Below, in pieces: positions 1 through 7,630 of a stretch of 47,011 nt of DNA (positions are counted from its first letter, which is position 1; each line of letters opens with the position of its first letter). The notes under the pieces were generated by a model, which was not told where the DNA came from, made no database searches, and worked only from the letters and a program-made list of their open reading frames with translations. The translations under genes and the position numbers were made by a program. This stretch comes from Alkalihalobacterium elongatum (GTDB lineage Bacteria; Bacillota; Bacilli; Bacillales; Bacillaceae_F): the NCBI RefSeq assembly GCF_019024285.1, contig NZ_WMKZ01000034.1:1-47011 (forward strand). The letters are read 5' to 3'.

Positions 1-1
1 G

Positions 2-74
2 CTCCACAGGCAGGACTCGAACCTGCGACCGATCGGTTAACAGCCGATTGCTCTACCAACTGAGCTACTGTGGA
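2..74 (-). tRNA. tRNA-Asn (GTT)
   Basis: Reading the minus strand gives a full cloverleaf. The acceptor arm TCCACAG pairs with CTGTGGA, the D arm reads GCTC..GAGC, the anticodon stem ATCGG/CCGAT holds loop CTGTTAA with anticodon GTT, and the T arm is GCAGG TTCGAGT CCTGC. The discriminator base is G, and the window edge cuts the region where CCA would lie. A good promoter lies just upstream (94-122). Confidence 0.96.
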
Positions 75-93
75 ATAGTATCGGACTTGAACT

Positions 94-122
94 ATTTTAC
101 ATAATTTTTAATGACACGTCAA
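94..122 (-). promoter_or_regulatory. SigA-type promoter for tRNA-Asn
   Basis: On the minus strand, TTGACG is followed by a 17-base spacer and TAAAAT, about 20 bases before the tRNA 5' end. Both hexamers differ from consensus at one position and the spacer is ideal, so this is a convincing vegetative promoter for the tRNA and whatever follows it outside the window. Confidence 0.75.
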
Positions 123-198
123 GACCTTCTAGTTTTTTTATGCTACAGAGATGGACAAGCTATCTTGTAGCGACCTCTATAATATATCATAGGAGGAA

Positions 199-666
199 TT
201 AGAGGTCAACATCGATTTTTACCATCTTCAATTTTCCACCACATCTTCCACACGCATAACGTGAGAGATCAAATTTTCTTTTTCTAGTGTATTTTAAAAA
301 ACAGCTTGTACATTGAATAATGTACCTTTTCTTAGAATAGGTTCTTTCATTAGATAATGCTTTACAGTACCTAGCTCCACCTACTTGTTTTAATAAGTCT
401 TTAAAGTCTTTATCTTTATGCTGATATCCCTTTTTTTGAATGTGCAAATGATAATGACACAATTCATGCTTAATAATAGAGATCAATTCTTCCTTACCAA
501 AAGCCTCATACTGCTTCGGGTTAATTTCGATGTCATGTGTATGGAGTAAATACCGTCCCCCTGTTGTTCTGAGCCGATGATTGAACCTTGCTTGATGACA
601 AAAAGGCCTCTTAAAATGGGTTAAAGATACTTCCTCCACAATAGATTGTAATTCCTCTTGCTTCAC
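199..666 (-). CDS. SprT-like zinc-binding protein (YdcK family)
   Basis: This 155-residue cytoplasmic protein belongs to the SprT-like family. The metallopeptidase-type motif HELCH is at residues 67-71 with another His at 75. The C-terminal part carries two CxxC pairs (CTSC at 119-122, CGRC at 139-142) that look like a zinc ribbon. The start is GTG with AAAGGAG about ten bases upstream. Position and size match B. subtilis ydcK, which lies after tex/cmpA and before a tRNA cluster, as here. The exact role in Bacillus is not established; the HExxH is visible but proteolysis is only inferred from the fold family. The gene stands alone on its strand, with cmpA divergent upstream. Confidence 0.93.
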   Translation of the reverse strand: MKQEELQSIVEEVSLTHFKRPFCHQARFNHRLRTTGGRYLLHTHDIEINPKQYEAFGKEELISIIKHELCHYHLHIQKKGYQHKDKDFKDLLKQVGGARYCKALSNERTYSKKRYIIQCTSCFLKYTRKRKFDLSRYACGRCGGKLKMVKIDVDL

Positions 667-774
667 CGTAGTTATCTCCTTTTAGTAAATAACTTTCAAA
701 TTTCTATCAACTTTGACAAACTGTTATACATATACTAAACATAGTAACATAAATGAATAAGGAGCTGCTAGCTT

Positions 775-915
775 ATGCCCTATTGGCTAAGGAAGCAACT
801 AAAGGCTGCTTTCTTTCAAAAAAATCGATACCAAATTAAATTACTCAACCAGTGTTGGTTCTATTATCAAAGAACACATTACAAAAGAAATACAGCAATT
901 GAAAAAAGCAATTAA
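775..915 (+). CDS. cmpA: Cortex morphogenetic protein CmpA, short sporulation protein
   Basis: This 46-residue ORF begins MPYWLRKQLKAAFFQ and continues with NRYQIKLLNQCWFYY. That matches the B. subtilis CmpA pattern as I recall it (MP.WL.KQ...AF, YQIKLLNQCW), and it sits in the same place, between tex and ydcK and on the opposite strand. CmpA takes part in quality control of spore-coat and cortex assembly by promoting degradation of SpoIVA with ClpXP. SD AAGGAG (759-764) lies ten bases before the ATG. The C-terminus (TAIEKSN) is longer than I recall for B. subtilis (37 residues), and its stop lies in a hairpin shared with tex. A TTGACA is present at 713-718, but no convincing -10 or SigE element was found. 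Confidence 0.88.
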   Translation: MPYWLRKQLKAAFFQKNRYQIKLLNQCWFYYQRTHYKRNTAIEKSN

Positions 916-950
916 ACAAGAGGCTGACTTAGTCAGCCTCTTGTTTAATT
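910..950. terminator. Bidirectional terminator shared by cmpA and tex
   Basis: This is a perfect 19-base inverted repeat with a 3-base loop (arms 910-928 and 932-950; core GAGGCTGAC TTA GTCAGCCTC). Its A/T-rich ends supply a short T run on both strands. It separates the converging cmpA and tex genes and contains both of their stop codons (913-915 and 949-951). Confidence 0.9.
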
Positions 951-3138
951 AATTTATCTGTTTTTCTGGTTCGACCATCGTTAAAGCTACTCTTTGCTTT
1001 TTAATATCCACATCGTCAACCCAGACAGTAACTACTTCACCAACAGCTACAACTTCGAGAGGGTGTTTTACAAAACGATTGCTCAATTTAGAAATATGAA
1101 CAAGTCCATCTTGTTTTACGCCGACATCAATAAATGCTCCGAAATCCACTACATTTCGGACAGTTCCTTGTAGTTCCATTCCCTTTTGTAAATCTTCGAG
1201 TGCTAAAACACCTTTTTTCAATAAAGGTTTTGCTAAATCATCACGAGGGTCACGCCCTGGGCGAATTAACGCCTCAATAATATCTTTTAATGTGGGTTCC
1301 CCTATGGATAGTGTTTGAGCCATCTCTTCCATAGAGACCTGTTGTAGTTTTTCTTTTAAAGTATCTGTACCTAGATCATCCATACTTGCACCTACAGCTT
1401 CTAGCAACCTCTTTGTTTCAGTATAGGACTCTGGATGAATTGCTGTGTTATCAAGAGTGTTATCACTCTCAGGTATTCTCAAAAAGCCTATACATTGTTC
1501 ATACGTTTTAGCACCAAGCCTTGGCACTTTCTTCAACTGCTGACGCGATGTAAACTTCCCTTCTTCATTACGTTTCTTAACAATATTATTGGCAACAACC
1601 TTGGATAGCCCAGCTACATATTGAAGTAATGATGGAGATGCTGTATTTACATTGACTCCTACTCGGTTAACAGCTGTCTCAACCACAAATCCTAATGATT
1701 CAGCTAACCTCTTCTGTGAAACATCATGCTGATATTGACCAACACCTACTGATTTAGGGTCAATTTTTACTAATTCCGCTAATGGATCTTGAAGTCTACG
1801 AGCAATGGAAACTGCACTACGCTCCTCAACTTTTAAGTCTGGAAACTCTTCACGACCAAGATCGGAAGCAGAGTAAACACTCGCACCTGCCTCATTTACA
1901 ATTAAATAAGAGATAGGTAAATCACTTTCTTTTATTAAATCAGCAATAAACTGTTCAGACTCTCTCGATGCGGTACCGTTACCAATCGCAATAACATCGA
2001 TATTATGCTGTTGTATTAAGCGATTAACTACTTTTTTAGCTTCGTCAACTTTATTATGTGGCGGTGTTGGATATATAACGGTAATATCTAAGACTTTACC
2101 TGTGTCATCAACAACTCCCAGCTTACAACCAGTACGGTAGGCTGGGTCTAAACCAAGCACAGTATGTCCTTTAATAGGTGGTTGTAACAGTAGATTTCGT
2201 AAGTTTTCAGAGAAGATATGTATAGCTTGTTCTTCAGCTCTTGTCGTAAGCTCATTACGTATCTCACGTTCAATGGAAGGTTCAACTAAACGCTTAAAGC
2301 CATCCTCTATTGCTTCCATTACATAGGATGCTGCATTTGAAATTTGATTTCTTATGTAGTTTTTATTTAGATACGCTTCGATCTTTTGGACAGGAAACGT
2401 TATTCCAACACGTAAAACCTCTTCTTTTTCACCACGGTTCATGGCAAGAATACGGTGCGGAACAACGCGTTTCAACGGCTCCTCGTACTCATAGTACATC
2501 TCATATATTTCTTTTTCATCTTTTTCTGCATTTTTTACTTTTGTAGTGATAATTCCATCTCTAAAAGTCAGTTCCCTAATATGTTTTCGAACATCAGCAT
2601 CGTCAGAAACCCATTCAGCTATAATATCCTTTGCTCCTTGTAAGGCTTCTTCTACACTTAAGACTTCATGTTCTTCAGAAATATATTTTTTTGCTTCTCC
2701 TTCCACATCAGCTGACTTAGGAAATGAGAATAGCCATGTCGCTAGCGGCTCTAAGCCTTTTTCTTTTGCAACCGTTGCTTTTGTACGGCGTTTTTGTTTG
2801 TATGGCCGATACAAATCTTCAACTTCCTGAAGTTTTTCTGCTTTTTCTATTGCCGCTTTTAATTCATCCGTTAGTTTTCCTTGCTCGTCAATAAGACGAA
2901 TGACCTCGCCTTTTCTCTCACTTAAATTCACTGCATACTGCCATGTTTCAGTTATTGAACGGATTTGAACTTCATCTATACCACCAGTAAGTTCTTTTCG
3001 ATAACGAGCAATAAAAGGGACTGTATTTCCTTCTTCTATTAGTTCAATTACTTGTTGTACAGTTTTGGTCGGTAAATTTAACTCTTTACCTATTTTCATC
3101 ATCATTTGTTGACGTAATTCTGGGTTACTCAAATTCAT
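949..3138 (-). CDS. tex: Tex-family S1 RNA-binding protein (YdcI)
   Basis: This 729-residue protein has the complete Tex architecture: an N-terminal helical/HTH region, a YqgF/RNase H-like domain around 325-450 (starts GLDPAYRTGCKLG), helix-hairpin-helix repeats around 490-560 (VNTASPSLLQYVAGLS), and a C-terminal S1 domain around 650-720 (VVDFGAFIDVG..DGLVHIS). Tex is a nucleic-acid-binding protein linked to transcription and RNA metabolism; its precise biochemical role is not settled. The start has an SD (AGAGGAG) unusually close to the ATG, so a slightly different start cannot be excluded. It occupies the ydcI position between the sigB operon and cmpA. Confidence 0.96.
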   Translation of the reverse strand: MNLSNPELRQQMMMKIGKELNLPTKTVQQVIELIEEGNTVPFIARYRKELTGGIDEVQIRSITETWQYAVNLSERKGEVIRLIDEQGKLTDELKAAIEKAEKLQEVEDLYRPYKQKRRTKATVAKEKGLEPLATWLFSFPKSADVEGEAKKYISEEHEVLSVEEALQGAKDIIAEWVSDDADVRKHIRELTFRDGIITTKVKNAEKDEKEIYEMYYEYEEPLKRVVPHRILAMNRGEKEEVLRVGITFPVQKIEAYLNKNYIRNQISNAASYVMEAIEDGFKRLVEPSIEREIRNELTTRAEEQAIHIFSENLRNLLLQPPIKGHTVLGLDPAYRTGCKLGVVDDTGKVLDITVIYPTPPHNKVDEAKKVVNRLIQQHNIDVIAIGNGTASRESEQFIADLIKESDLPISYLIVNEAGASVYSASDLGREEFPDLKVEERSAVSIARRLQDPLAELVKIDPKSVGVGQYQHDVSQKRLAESLGFVVETAVNRVGVNVNTASPSLLQYVAGLSKVVANNIVKKRNEEGKFTSRQQLKKVPRLGAKTYEQCIGFLRIPESDNTLDNTAIHPESYTETKRLLEAVGASMDDLGTDTLKEKLQQVSMEEMAQTLSIGEPTLKDIIEALIRPGRDPRDDLAKPLLKKGVLALEDLQKGMELQGTVRNVVDFGAFIDVGVKQDGLVHISKLSNRFVKHPLEVVAVGEVVTVWVDDVDIKKQRVALTMVEPEKQIN

Positions 3139-3318
3139 CTCTCCTCTATACAGCTTGCCTTGTTAGCATTTCTTCTACTATATTGAATTATGCTTAAAAG
3201 TAACTCTCCTTATAACCTTCGACATCACACTTCTCAATCCTTTATTAGAACGGCGGCGTTAATCTTAATTAGTGATTTAGACTCAATTAACAATTCCTCA
3301 AAAGCATTAACCCTTTTT

Positions 3319-3530
3319 TAAACCGTAAGCGCTGCTGTTAAAGGATGTTGAATTTGGGCTCATTACTGAAAAAACAGACTGAAATTCTCTGTGAAAATGC
3401 ATTTTCTCGTTCATTTCAGTCTATTTTTCAACCTTTCAGTTCCTGAAAGGCGTGTGAAATTAACACTTCACACGATGAGCCCAAAATTCAACTTATATTA
3501 ACAGAATCCTTTAACAAAGCTAAACCGTAA
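3319..3530. repeat. Multi-hairpin element with terminal inverted repeats and flanking direct repeats
   Basis: The 434 bases between tex and rsbX hold no gene. They contain a compact structured element. The 10-base direct repeat TAAACCGTAA occurs at 3319-3328 and 3521-3530. Inside it, TGTTAAAGGAT (3336-3346) is inverted at 3506-3516, and TTTGGGCTCAT (near 3353-3363) is inverted near 3476-3486. The core holds three hairpins: AGACTGAAAT/ATTTCAGTCT (3376-3385/3413-3422) enclosing the palindrome GAAAATGCATTTTC; CCTTTCAG/CTGAAAGG (3432-3450); and CGTGTGAA/TTCACACG (3451-3474). The layout suggests a miniature inverted-repeat element, but no transposase or family was recognised. Confidence 0.6.
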
Positions 3531-3564
3531 AAAGGAGTCTGACGTCGATAGTAAGTCAGACTCC
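3529..3564 (-). terminator. Rho-independent terminator after rsbX
   Basis: A perfect 10-bp stem, GGAGTCTGAC (3534-3543) with GTCAGACTCC (3555-3564), is followed on the minus strand by TTTTT. It closes the stressosome/sigB operon eight bases after the rsbX stop. Confidence 0.9.
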
Positions 3565-3572
3565 CAAAACAG

Positions 3573-4175
3573 TTAATGTAATTGTCCAACTAGTAAAGTC
3601 ATGTCATCATCATTAGCCTTCACATGTTTTTCAATAAACCGACTAGCCTCTTCCTGCGAACGTAAGTCAGTTAAGTTTTCATGCTTTATGCCACTTAAAT
3701 GAACTCCATCGGAATAGATAACAAAAATGCTGCCAGGATCAAAAGGAAAACATTCAGTTTTAACATTTATTCTTCTTCCAGATAAAAATCCACGTCTTGG
3801 CATAGGTCTAATAATTTGGCCACTTGATGAATAGAACAGAAATCCAATATTTCCAACACTACCAAAATGGGCTTTTTTTTCACGCTGATCAAATTTTACG
3901 ACTGTTAAAACGACCCCTCGTTGTGAAACAAGATTATTATTACAAAGCTCAACTAGTCTCTTTACACTTTCATGATGATGCTGTTTTATTACATTCACCA
4001 CCGTAGTAGAAGACGCATGGGCCTCTTCACCACTACCCAGTCCATCCGCAACAGCGCAAATGACATACTCTTCGCTTTCAACCACCACATAGGAATCCCC
4101 GCAAAGAAAGTTTCCTTCTTTTGGTTTTTGGTAAGCAGAAACACTTACATGTTGTTTCCTTTTAAATTCAATCAT
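3573..4175 (-). CDS. rsbX: RsbX, PP2C-type serine phosphatase of the stressosome
   Basis: This PP2C-like phosphatase is about 200 residues long. The metal-binding Asp positions are visible in FLCGDSYVV, CAVADGLGSGEEAH, VIYSDGVHLSG and DDDMTLLVG. RsbX dephosphorylates RsbR and RsbS, resetting the stressosome after RsbT-dependent phosphorylation. I chose the ATG at 4175, which overlaps the sigB stop as ATGA, typical of translational coupling. A GTG nine bases upstream (4184) is an alternative start. It is the last gene of the operon, as in B. subtilis, and is followed at once by a terminator. Confidence 0.94.
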   Translation of the reverse strand: MIEFKRKQHVSVSAYQKPKEGNFLCGDSYVVVESEEYVICAVADGLGSGEEAHASSTTVVNVIKQHHHESVKRLVELCNNNLVSQRGVVLTVVKFDQREKKAHFGSVGNIGFLFYSSSGQIIRPMPRRGFLSGRRINVKTECFPFDPGSIFVIYSDGVHLSGIKHENLTDLRSQEEASRFIEKHVKANDDDMTLLVGQLH

Positions 4176-4960
4176 TTCAAACACTCGGTAGGCTTGATAT
4201 TAATAGTTTCACGTAATTTCTGGAGTGCCCTTCTTTGCAATCTTGATACATGCATTTGAGAAATCCCTAACTGGTCTCCAGTTTCTTTTTGGCTTAAGTT
4301 TTCATAATAGGTAAGCTGTAAAATTTGCCTTTCACGTTCAGATAGTACTTGGAAAGCTTTTTCTAAGAGTATTTGTTGGTCCGTTTGTTCATAACCTTCT
4401 TCTTGGCGACCGACTAAGTCTAGCAATGTCGCTTCTCCACCTTCTTGGTCAGCTTCTATTGGTCGATCGACAGATAAAGCTTGGTAACTTCTTCCCATCT
4501 CCATCGCTTCAAGAACTTCTTCTTCAGAGACATTAATTAATTCTGCAATCTCATTGACTTTTGGGGAGCGTTGCAAATCATTTGTTAGTTGATCAACTGC
4601 TTTTTTTATCTTTGGCCCTAGCTCTTTAATTCTCCTAGGCACATGGACACTCCACGTTTTATCACGAATATACCGTTTGATTTCACCAATAACTGTTGGT
4701 ACTGCAAATGACTCAAAACTCTTCCCAACTGTTGGATCAAATCGTCTAATCGCTCCTAGAAGACCCAACATCCCAACTTGAAATAAGTCTTCAGCATGTT
4801 CTGGCCCTCTTGCAAATTTTCGTGATAACGTTAGAACCAGCGGCTTATAGTGCTCGACTAACTTGGTCTGTGCAACATCTGATTCACCTTGTTGATACTC
4901 TGTGATCCATTGTACTACACTGTCTTTACTACTGGGTCGATGCTGAGGTTTCGTCGACAT
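4172..4960 (-). CDS. sigB: RNA polymerase sigma factor SigB (general stress)
   Basis: This 262-residue sigma-70 group 3 factor has region 2 (DLFQVGMLGLLGAIRRFDP, KSFESFAVPTVIGEIKR), the HVPRRIKELGP stretch, region 3 and the region 4 helix-turn-helix (QKETGDQLGISQMHVSRLQ). It directs transcription of the general stress regulon and is held inactive by RsbW. The ATG at 4960 is preferred over an in-frame ATG 15 bases upstream because a GGGGTGG SD precedes it, and it gives the B. subtilis length. It overlaps the end of rsbW by about 32 bases, so the two are probably translationally coupled. Confidence 0.97.
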   Translation of the reverse strand: MSTKPQHRPSSKDSVVQWITEYQQGESDVAQTKLVEHYKPLVLTLSRKFARGPEHAEDLFQVGMLGLLGAIRRFDPTVGKSFESFAVPTVIGEIKRYIRDKTWSVHVPRRIKELGPKIKKAVDQLTNDLQRSPKVNEIAELINVSEEEVLEAMEMGRSYQALSVDRPIEADQEGGEATLLDLVGRQEEGYEQTDQQILLEKAFQVLSERERQILQLTYYENLSQKETGDQLGISQMHVSRLQRRALQKLRETINIKPTECLK

Positions 4961-5405
4961 AGCGTTCCACCCCATCTCTTTCTAAGTACTTTGTCATCAT
5001 TAAAATGACGCCATCTTCTTCACTGATCTCTACTTTATCCATTAGTGTGTTAATGAGAAAGAGCCCCAGCCCTCCTTCTTTCAGCTCATTAATAGGCTGG
5101 CTAGCATCAATTGGCCCTAACTTGTCTCTAATACCGTCCATATCAAAACTTTCTCCGCTATCTGCTACAACTACTTCTAAACGATCCGTAAACACATGAA
5201 AAGTAACTGTTATGCAACCGTCACCTTCATAAGCGTGCTCGACAACGTTCGTACATGCTTCTGCAACAGCAATTTTAATATCCTCAATGTCATCATAGGT
5301 GTAGCCAATGCGATTTGCAATTCCAGAAACAGTCAAACGGATGACTCCTACATACTCTGGTTTTGCAGGAACTCTCATCTCGATGCGATCACTTTGACGG
5401 GTCAT
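4929..5405 (-). CDS. rsbW: RsbW, anti-SigB factor and serine kinase
   Basis: This 158-residue GHKL-fold kinase has the N box EACTNVVEHAY, the G1 box ADSGESFDMD and the G2 box EGGLGLFLI. RsbW binds SigB and blocks it, or switches to binding unphosphorylated RsbV and phosphorylates it. It overlaps rsbV by four bases (ATGA) and sigB at its 3' end, so the rsbV-rsbW-sigB partner-switching genes are coupled. Confidence 0.97.
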   Translation of the reverse strand: MTRQSDRIEMRVPAKPEYVGVIRLTVSGIANRIGYTYDDIEDIKIAVAEACTNVVEHAYEGDGCITVTFHVFTDRLEVVVADSGESFDMDGIRDKLGPIDASQPINELKEGGLGLFLINTLMDKVEISEEDGVILMMTKYLERDGVERYVDETSASTQ

Positions 5406-5734
5406 TGCGTTTCCTCCTTCTCTTGAGCTTCAATATCTATTACTTCATCTAGGCCTGTAATTTTAAATAATCTGTGCAAGCGACTAGATAAACCTTGAAG
5501 TTGAATATGGCTGTTATAGTTATGTGTAGATTTAAGCGCCCCTATAAAAATACCGAGACCTGTACTATCAATATAATGAACATCAGATAGGTCTACAATT
5601 ACTTTCATACCACTTTCTTCAGTTAGTGGAATAAGTACTTCTCTCAATTTCGGAGCAGTAAACGCATCGACCTCTCCTGATAAATGTAACAAATGAAAAT
5701 TTTCCTTAGTTTCTTGACGTATTTCTAAATTCAT
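5402..5734 (-). CDS. rsbV: RsbV, anti-anti-sigma factor
   Basis: This 110-residue STAS-domain protein has the phosphorylation motif HYIDSTGLGIFIG, with the acceptor Ser at about residue 57. When dephosphorylated by RsbU it captures RsbW and frees SigB. A GGAGGG SD precedes the ATG. A SigB-type promoter sits between rsbU and this gene (5771-5796), so rsbV-rsbW-sigB-rsbX can be transcribed apart from the upstream genes, as in B. subtilis. Confidence 0.97.
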   Translation of the reverse strand: MNLEIRQETKENFHLLHLSGEVDAFTAPKLREVLIPLTEESGMKVIVDLSDVHYIDSTGLGIFIGALKSTHNYNSHIQLQGLSSRLHRLFKITGLDEVIDIEAQEKEETQ

Positions 5735-5770
5735 AATAGCCCTCCTACAGAAAATTCAATTCTCCATTTA

Positions 5771-5796
5771 TTTACCACGCTTTTATTTTTTTAAAC
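5771..5796 (-). promoter_or_regulatory. Internal SigB-dependent promoter before rsbV
   Basis: On the minus strand, GTTTAA (5796-5791) is followed by a 13-base spacer and TGGTAA (5777-5772). This resembles the SigB consensus GTTTAA-N12-15-GGGTAT, with a perfect -35 and four of six -10 positions. It lies where B. subtilis has its autoregulatory SigB promoter. The -35 includes the last bases and stop codon of rsbU. Function is inferred from sequence and position. Confidence 0.7.
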
Positions 5797-6813
5797 CTGT
5801 CTTCGTAAAACCATCAACGTAAAATCATCATTTAGCTTAAAATCTTGCAATTGGGCTAGTTCATCGTAAACCCTCTCTACCATCTCTTGTGCTGGGAGGT
5901 CTATATAATTGATAAGCAGATCGTTAATTTCTTCTCTTTCAATAAAACGATCCCCTATCCGACATTCTGTTACTCCATCTGATAGCAGAACTATGGCATC
6001 TCCTACACTTACTTTTATTTTTTGTTCACGAAAATTCGTTTTATTCGAAACTCCAAGTACAAGCCCCTTGGCGTACAAATCTCTAAATTTCCCTTCGCTT
6101 GCATTAAAGTAAAATCCTGGCTCATGCCCTGCTCCTGAGTACACAAATGTGTGGTTCACCGCATCATATGACCCATACATCATTGTTATAAACATACTAG
6201 GATCAATATTTTGTTCAACGACGCGGTTTAAATTCTTAAGTAAAACACCAGGTTCTAGACTATAGGAAGGCATACTATCTATCGCATATTTTATCATCGA
6301 CATACACATGGCAGCTGGAATACCTTTTCCAATAATATCCGCAATCGCAACCCCAAAATGTCCACTTTCATTTTTTACACAATAATAATAATCCCCACTC
6401 ATTTTCCCCGCAGGAACACTAATAACCCCTATATCTACACCTGGAATTTGAGGTATTTTTTTAGGCAATAATGTTTGTTGCATATTTGCAGCTACATCTA
6501 TTTGCATTTCTAACTCTAATTGCTTGTCCCTTAAACTTTGATGCTCTCTGTACGCTAGACCGTACCCTATCATTACCTCAAGTAAAAAGGAAAATGATTC
6601 GGTTATTTCAATGGGAAGACCCTCAAATATCTCTTCTAATACGGCACAATGTAAGCTCACCATTTCCTCTGGTGAAATTTGGTTTTCTAGCAAACGTTTA
6701 CTATATTGCTGAGCATCATACAAATCCTGTTCACTTTTATTTTCTAAAAACGCACGGAGTAAATCCTTATATTCAGATTGCAAAGTTAGATCCTGACTTT
6801 CAGCCTCTATCAT
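5791..6813 (-). CDS. rsbU: RsbU, PP2C phosphatase activating RsbV
   Basis: This 340-residue protein has an N-terminal helical RsbT-binding domain (about 1-85) and a C-terminal PP2C/SpoIIE domain. Metal-binding motifs are visible: PAGKMSGDYYYC, VAIADIIGKGIPAAM, VLLSDGVTE and LNDDFTLMVLRR. RsbT released from the stressosome activates it to dephosphorylate RsbV-P. The ATG follows AAGGAGG. It lies 11 bases after rsbT in the same operon. Confidence 0.97.
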   Translation of the reverse strand: MIEAESQDLTLQSEYKDLLRAFLENKSEQDLYDAQQYSKRLLENQISPEEMVSLHCAVLEEIFEGLPIEITESFSFLLEVMIGYGLAYREHQSLRDKQLELEMQIDVAANMQQTLLPKKIPQIPGVDIGVISVPAGKMSGDYYYCVKNESGHFGVAIADIIGKGIPAAMCMSMIKYAIDSMPSYSLEPGVLLKNLNRVVEQNIDPSMFITMMYGSYDAVNHTFVYSGAGHEPGFYFNASEGKFRDLYAKGLVLGVSNKTNFREQKIKVSVGDAIVLLSDGVTECRIGDRFIEREEINDLLINYIDLPAQEMVERVYDELAQLQDFKLNDDFTLMVLRRQV

Positions 6814-6824
6814 CGTTTACCTCC

Positions 6825-7238
6825 TTACCTAAGCCATTTTGTAACCGCTATTACAGTTCCTTCGCCTACATTTGTTTCAATTTGGAAATCGTCCATTAAC
6901 CTTTTTACACCAGGAAGTCCTGCCCCTAGTCCTCCAGAAGTTGTAAAGCCATCCTCCATCACTTGACGTATATCGTCTATTCCAGGCCCTCTGTCAGAAG
7001 CAATGATTTTAATTCCTGTCTGAAACGAATTTCCATTCTTACCATTAACCCTTTCAATACAAATGGTTCCTTGTTGGGCATATAAGTAAATATTGCGAGC
7101 AAGTTCGGAAATAGCTGTTGCTATTCTTGCCTGATCCACTGTACCAAAGCCAATTTCTTTTGCTAAATTCCTACCAGCTTGTCTAGCTGCGACAATTTCC
7201 CACTCACTCTTTACTTCTACACAAGATTGGATTGCCAT
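6825..7238 (-). CDS. rsbT: RsbT, stressosome switch kinase
   Basis: This 137-residue GHKL-fold kinase has ISELARNIYLYA (N box), SDRGPGIDD (G1) and GGLGAGLPGVKRLMD (G2). In unstressed cells it is held in the stressosome. On stress it phosphorylates RsbR and RsbS, leaves the complex and activates RsbU. It starts two bases after the rsbS stop with an SD GGAGGGG that lies in the end of rsbS. Confidence 0.97.
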   Translation of the reverse strand: MAIQSCVEVKSEWEIVAARQAGRNLAKEIGFGTVDQARIATAISELARNIYLYAQQGTICIERVNGKNGNSFQTGIKIIASDRGPGIDDIRQVMEDGFTTSGGLGAGLPGVKRLMDDFQIETNVGEGTVIAVTKWLR

Positions 7239-7240
7239 TT

Positions 7241-7603
7241 TTACCCCTCCAACTCTTGCTGCAACTTATCCATCCCTTGCTCTAAATCGAGCGCCGTTTG
7301 GACACCACCTAACTCAATTCCCATATCTACCAGTGTGATGGCTACAGCAGGCTGTATTCCAGTTAGCACCACTTTTGTTCCCATTAAATTAGACATATCA
7401 ACCACATCACCAAGTACCTTAGCAATAAATGAGTCAATCATCTCTACTGACGTTAAGTCAATGACAACACCCATTGAACCTTCACGATGTATTTTGTTAA
7501 GTAAATCTTCTTGAAATTGCAAAGCCGTTTGGTCATCTAATTCAATTTGAACACTAACGAGTAAATAGTCTTTCAGTTTTAAAATAGGTATTCGCATACT
7601 CAT
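7241..7603 (-). CDS. rsbS: RsbS, STAS scaffold protein of the stressosome
   Basis: This 120-residue single STAS domain is close to B. subtilis RsbS ([32 protein letters not shown]). The phosphorylated Ser is in [14 protein letters not shown] at about residue 58. RsbS forms the core of the stressosome with RsbR and sequesters RsbT. A second ATG two codons downstream is possible, but GGTGG is better spaced for the first. Confidence 0.97.
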   Translation of the reverse strand: MSMRIPILKLKDYLLVSVQIELDDQTALQFQEDLLNKIHREGSMGVVIDLTSVEMIDSFIAKVLGDVVDMSNLMGTKVVLTGIQPAVAITLVDMGIELGGVQTALDLEQGMDKLQQELEG

Positions 7604-7630
7604 TCTCAGGCCACCTACTCCTTTTTCATT

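Noticed and set aside
137-170. Hairpin GCTACA..TGTAGC as a terminator for the sprT-like gene
   Set aside because: In the minus direction the stem is followed by an A run, not a T run, and no plus-strand gene precedes it.
713-741. SigA or SigE promoter for cmpA
   Set aside because: TTGACA is perfect, but no -10 at 16-18 bases is convincing, and the CATATACT SigE-like -10 has no matching -35.
2310-2830. Three overlapping plus-strand frames inside tex
   Set aside because: They lie antisense to the intact tex gene, lack SD sequences and are Ser/Phe-rich, as expected of shadow frames.
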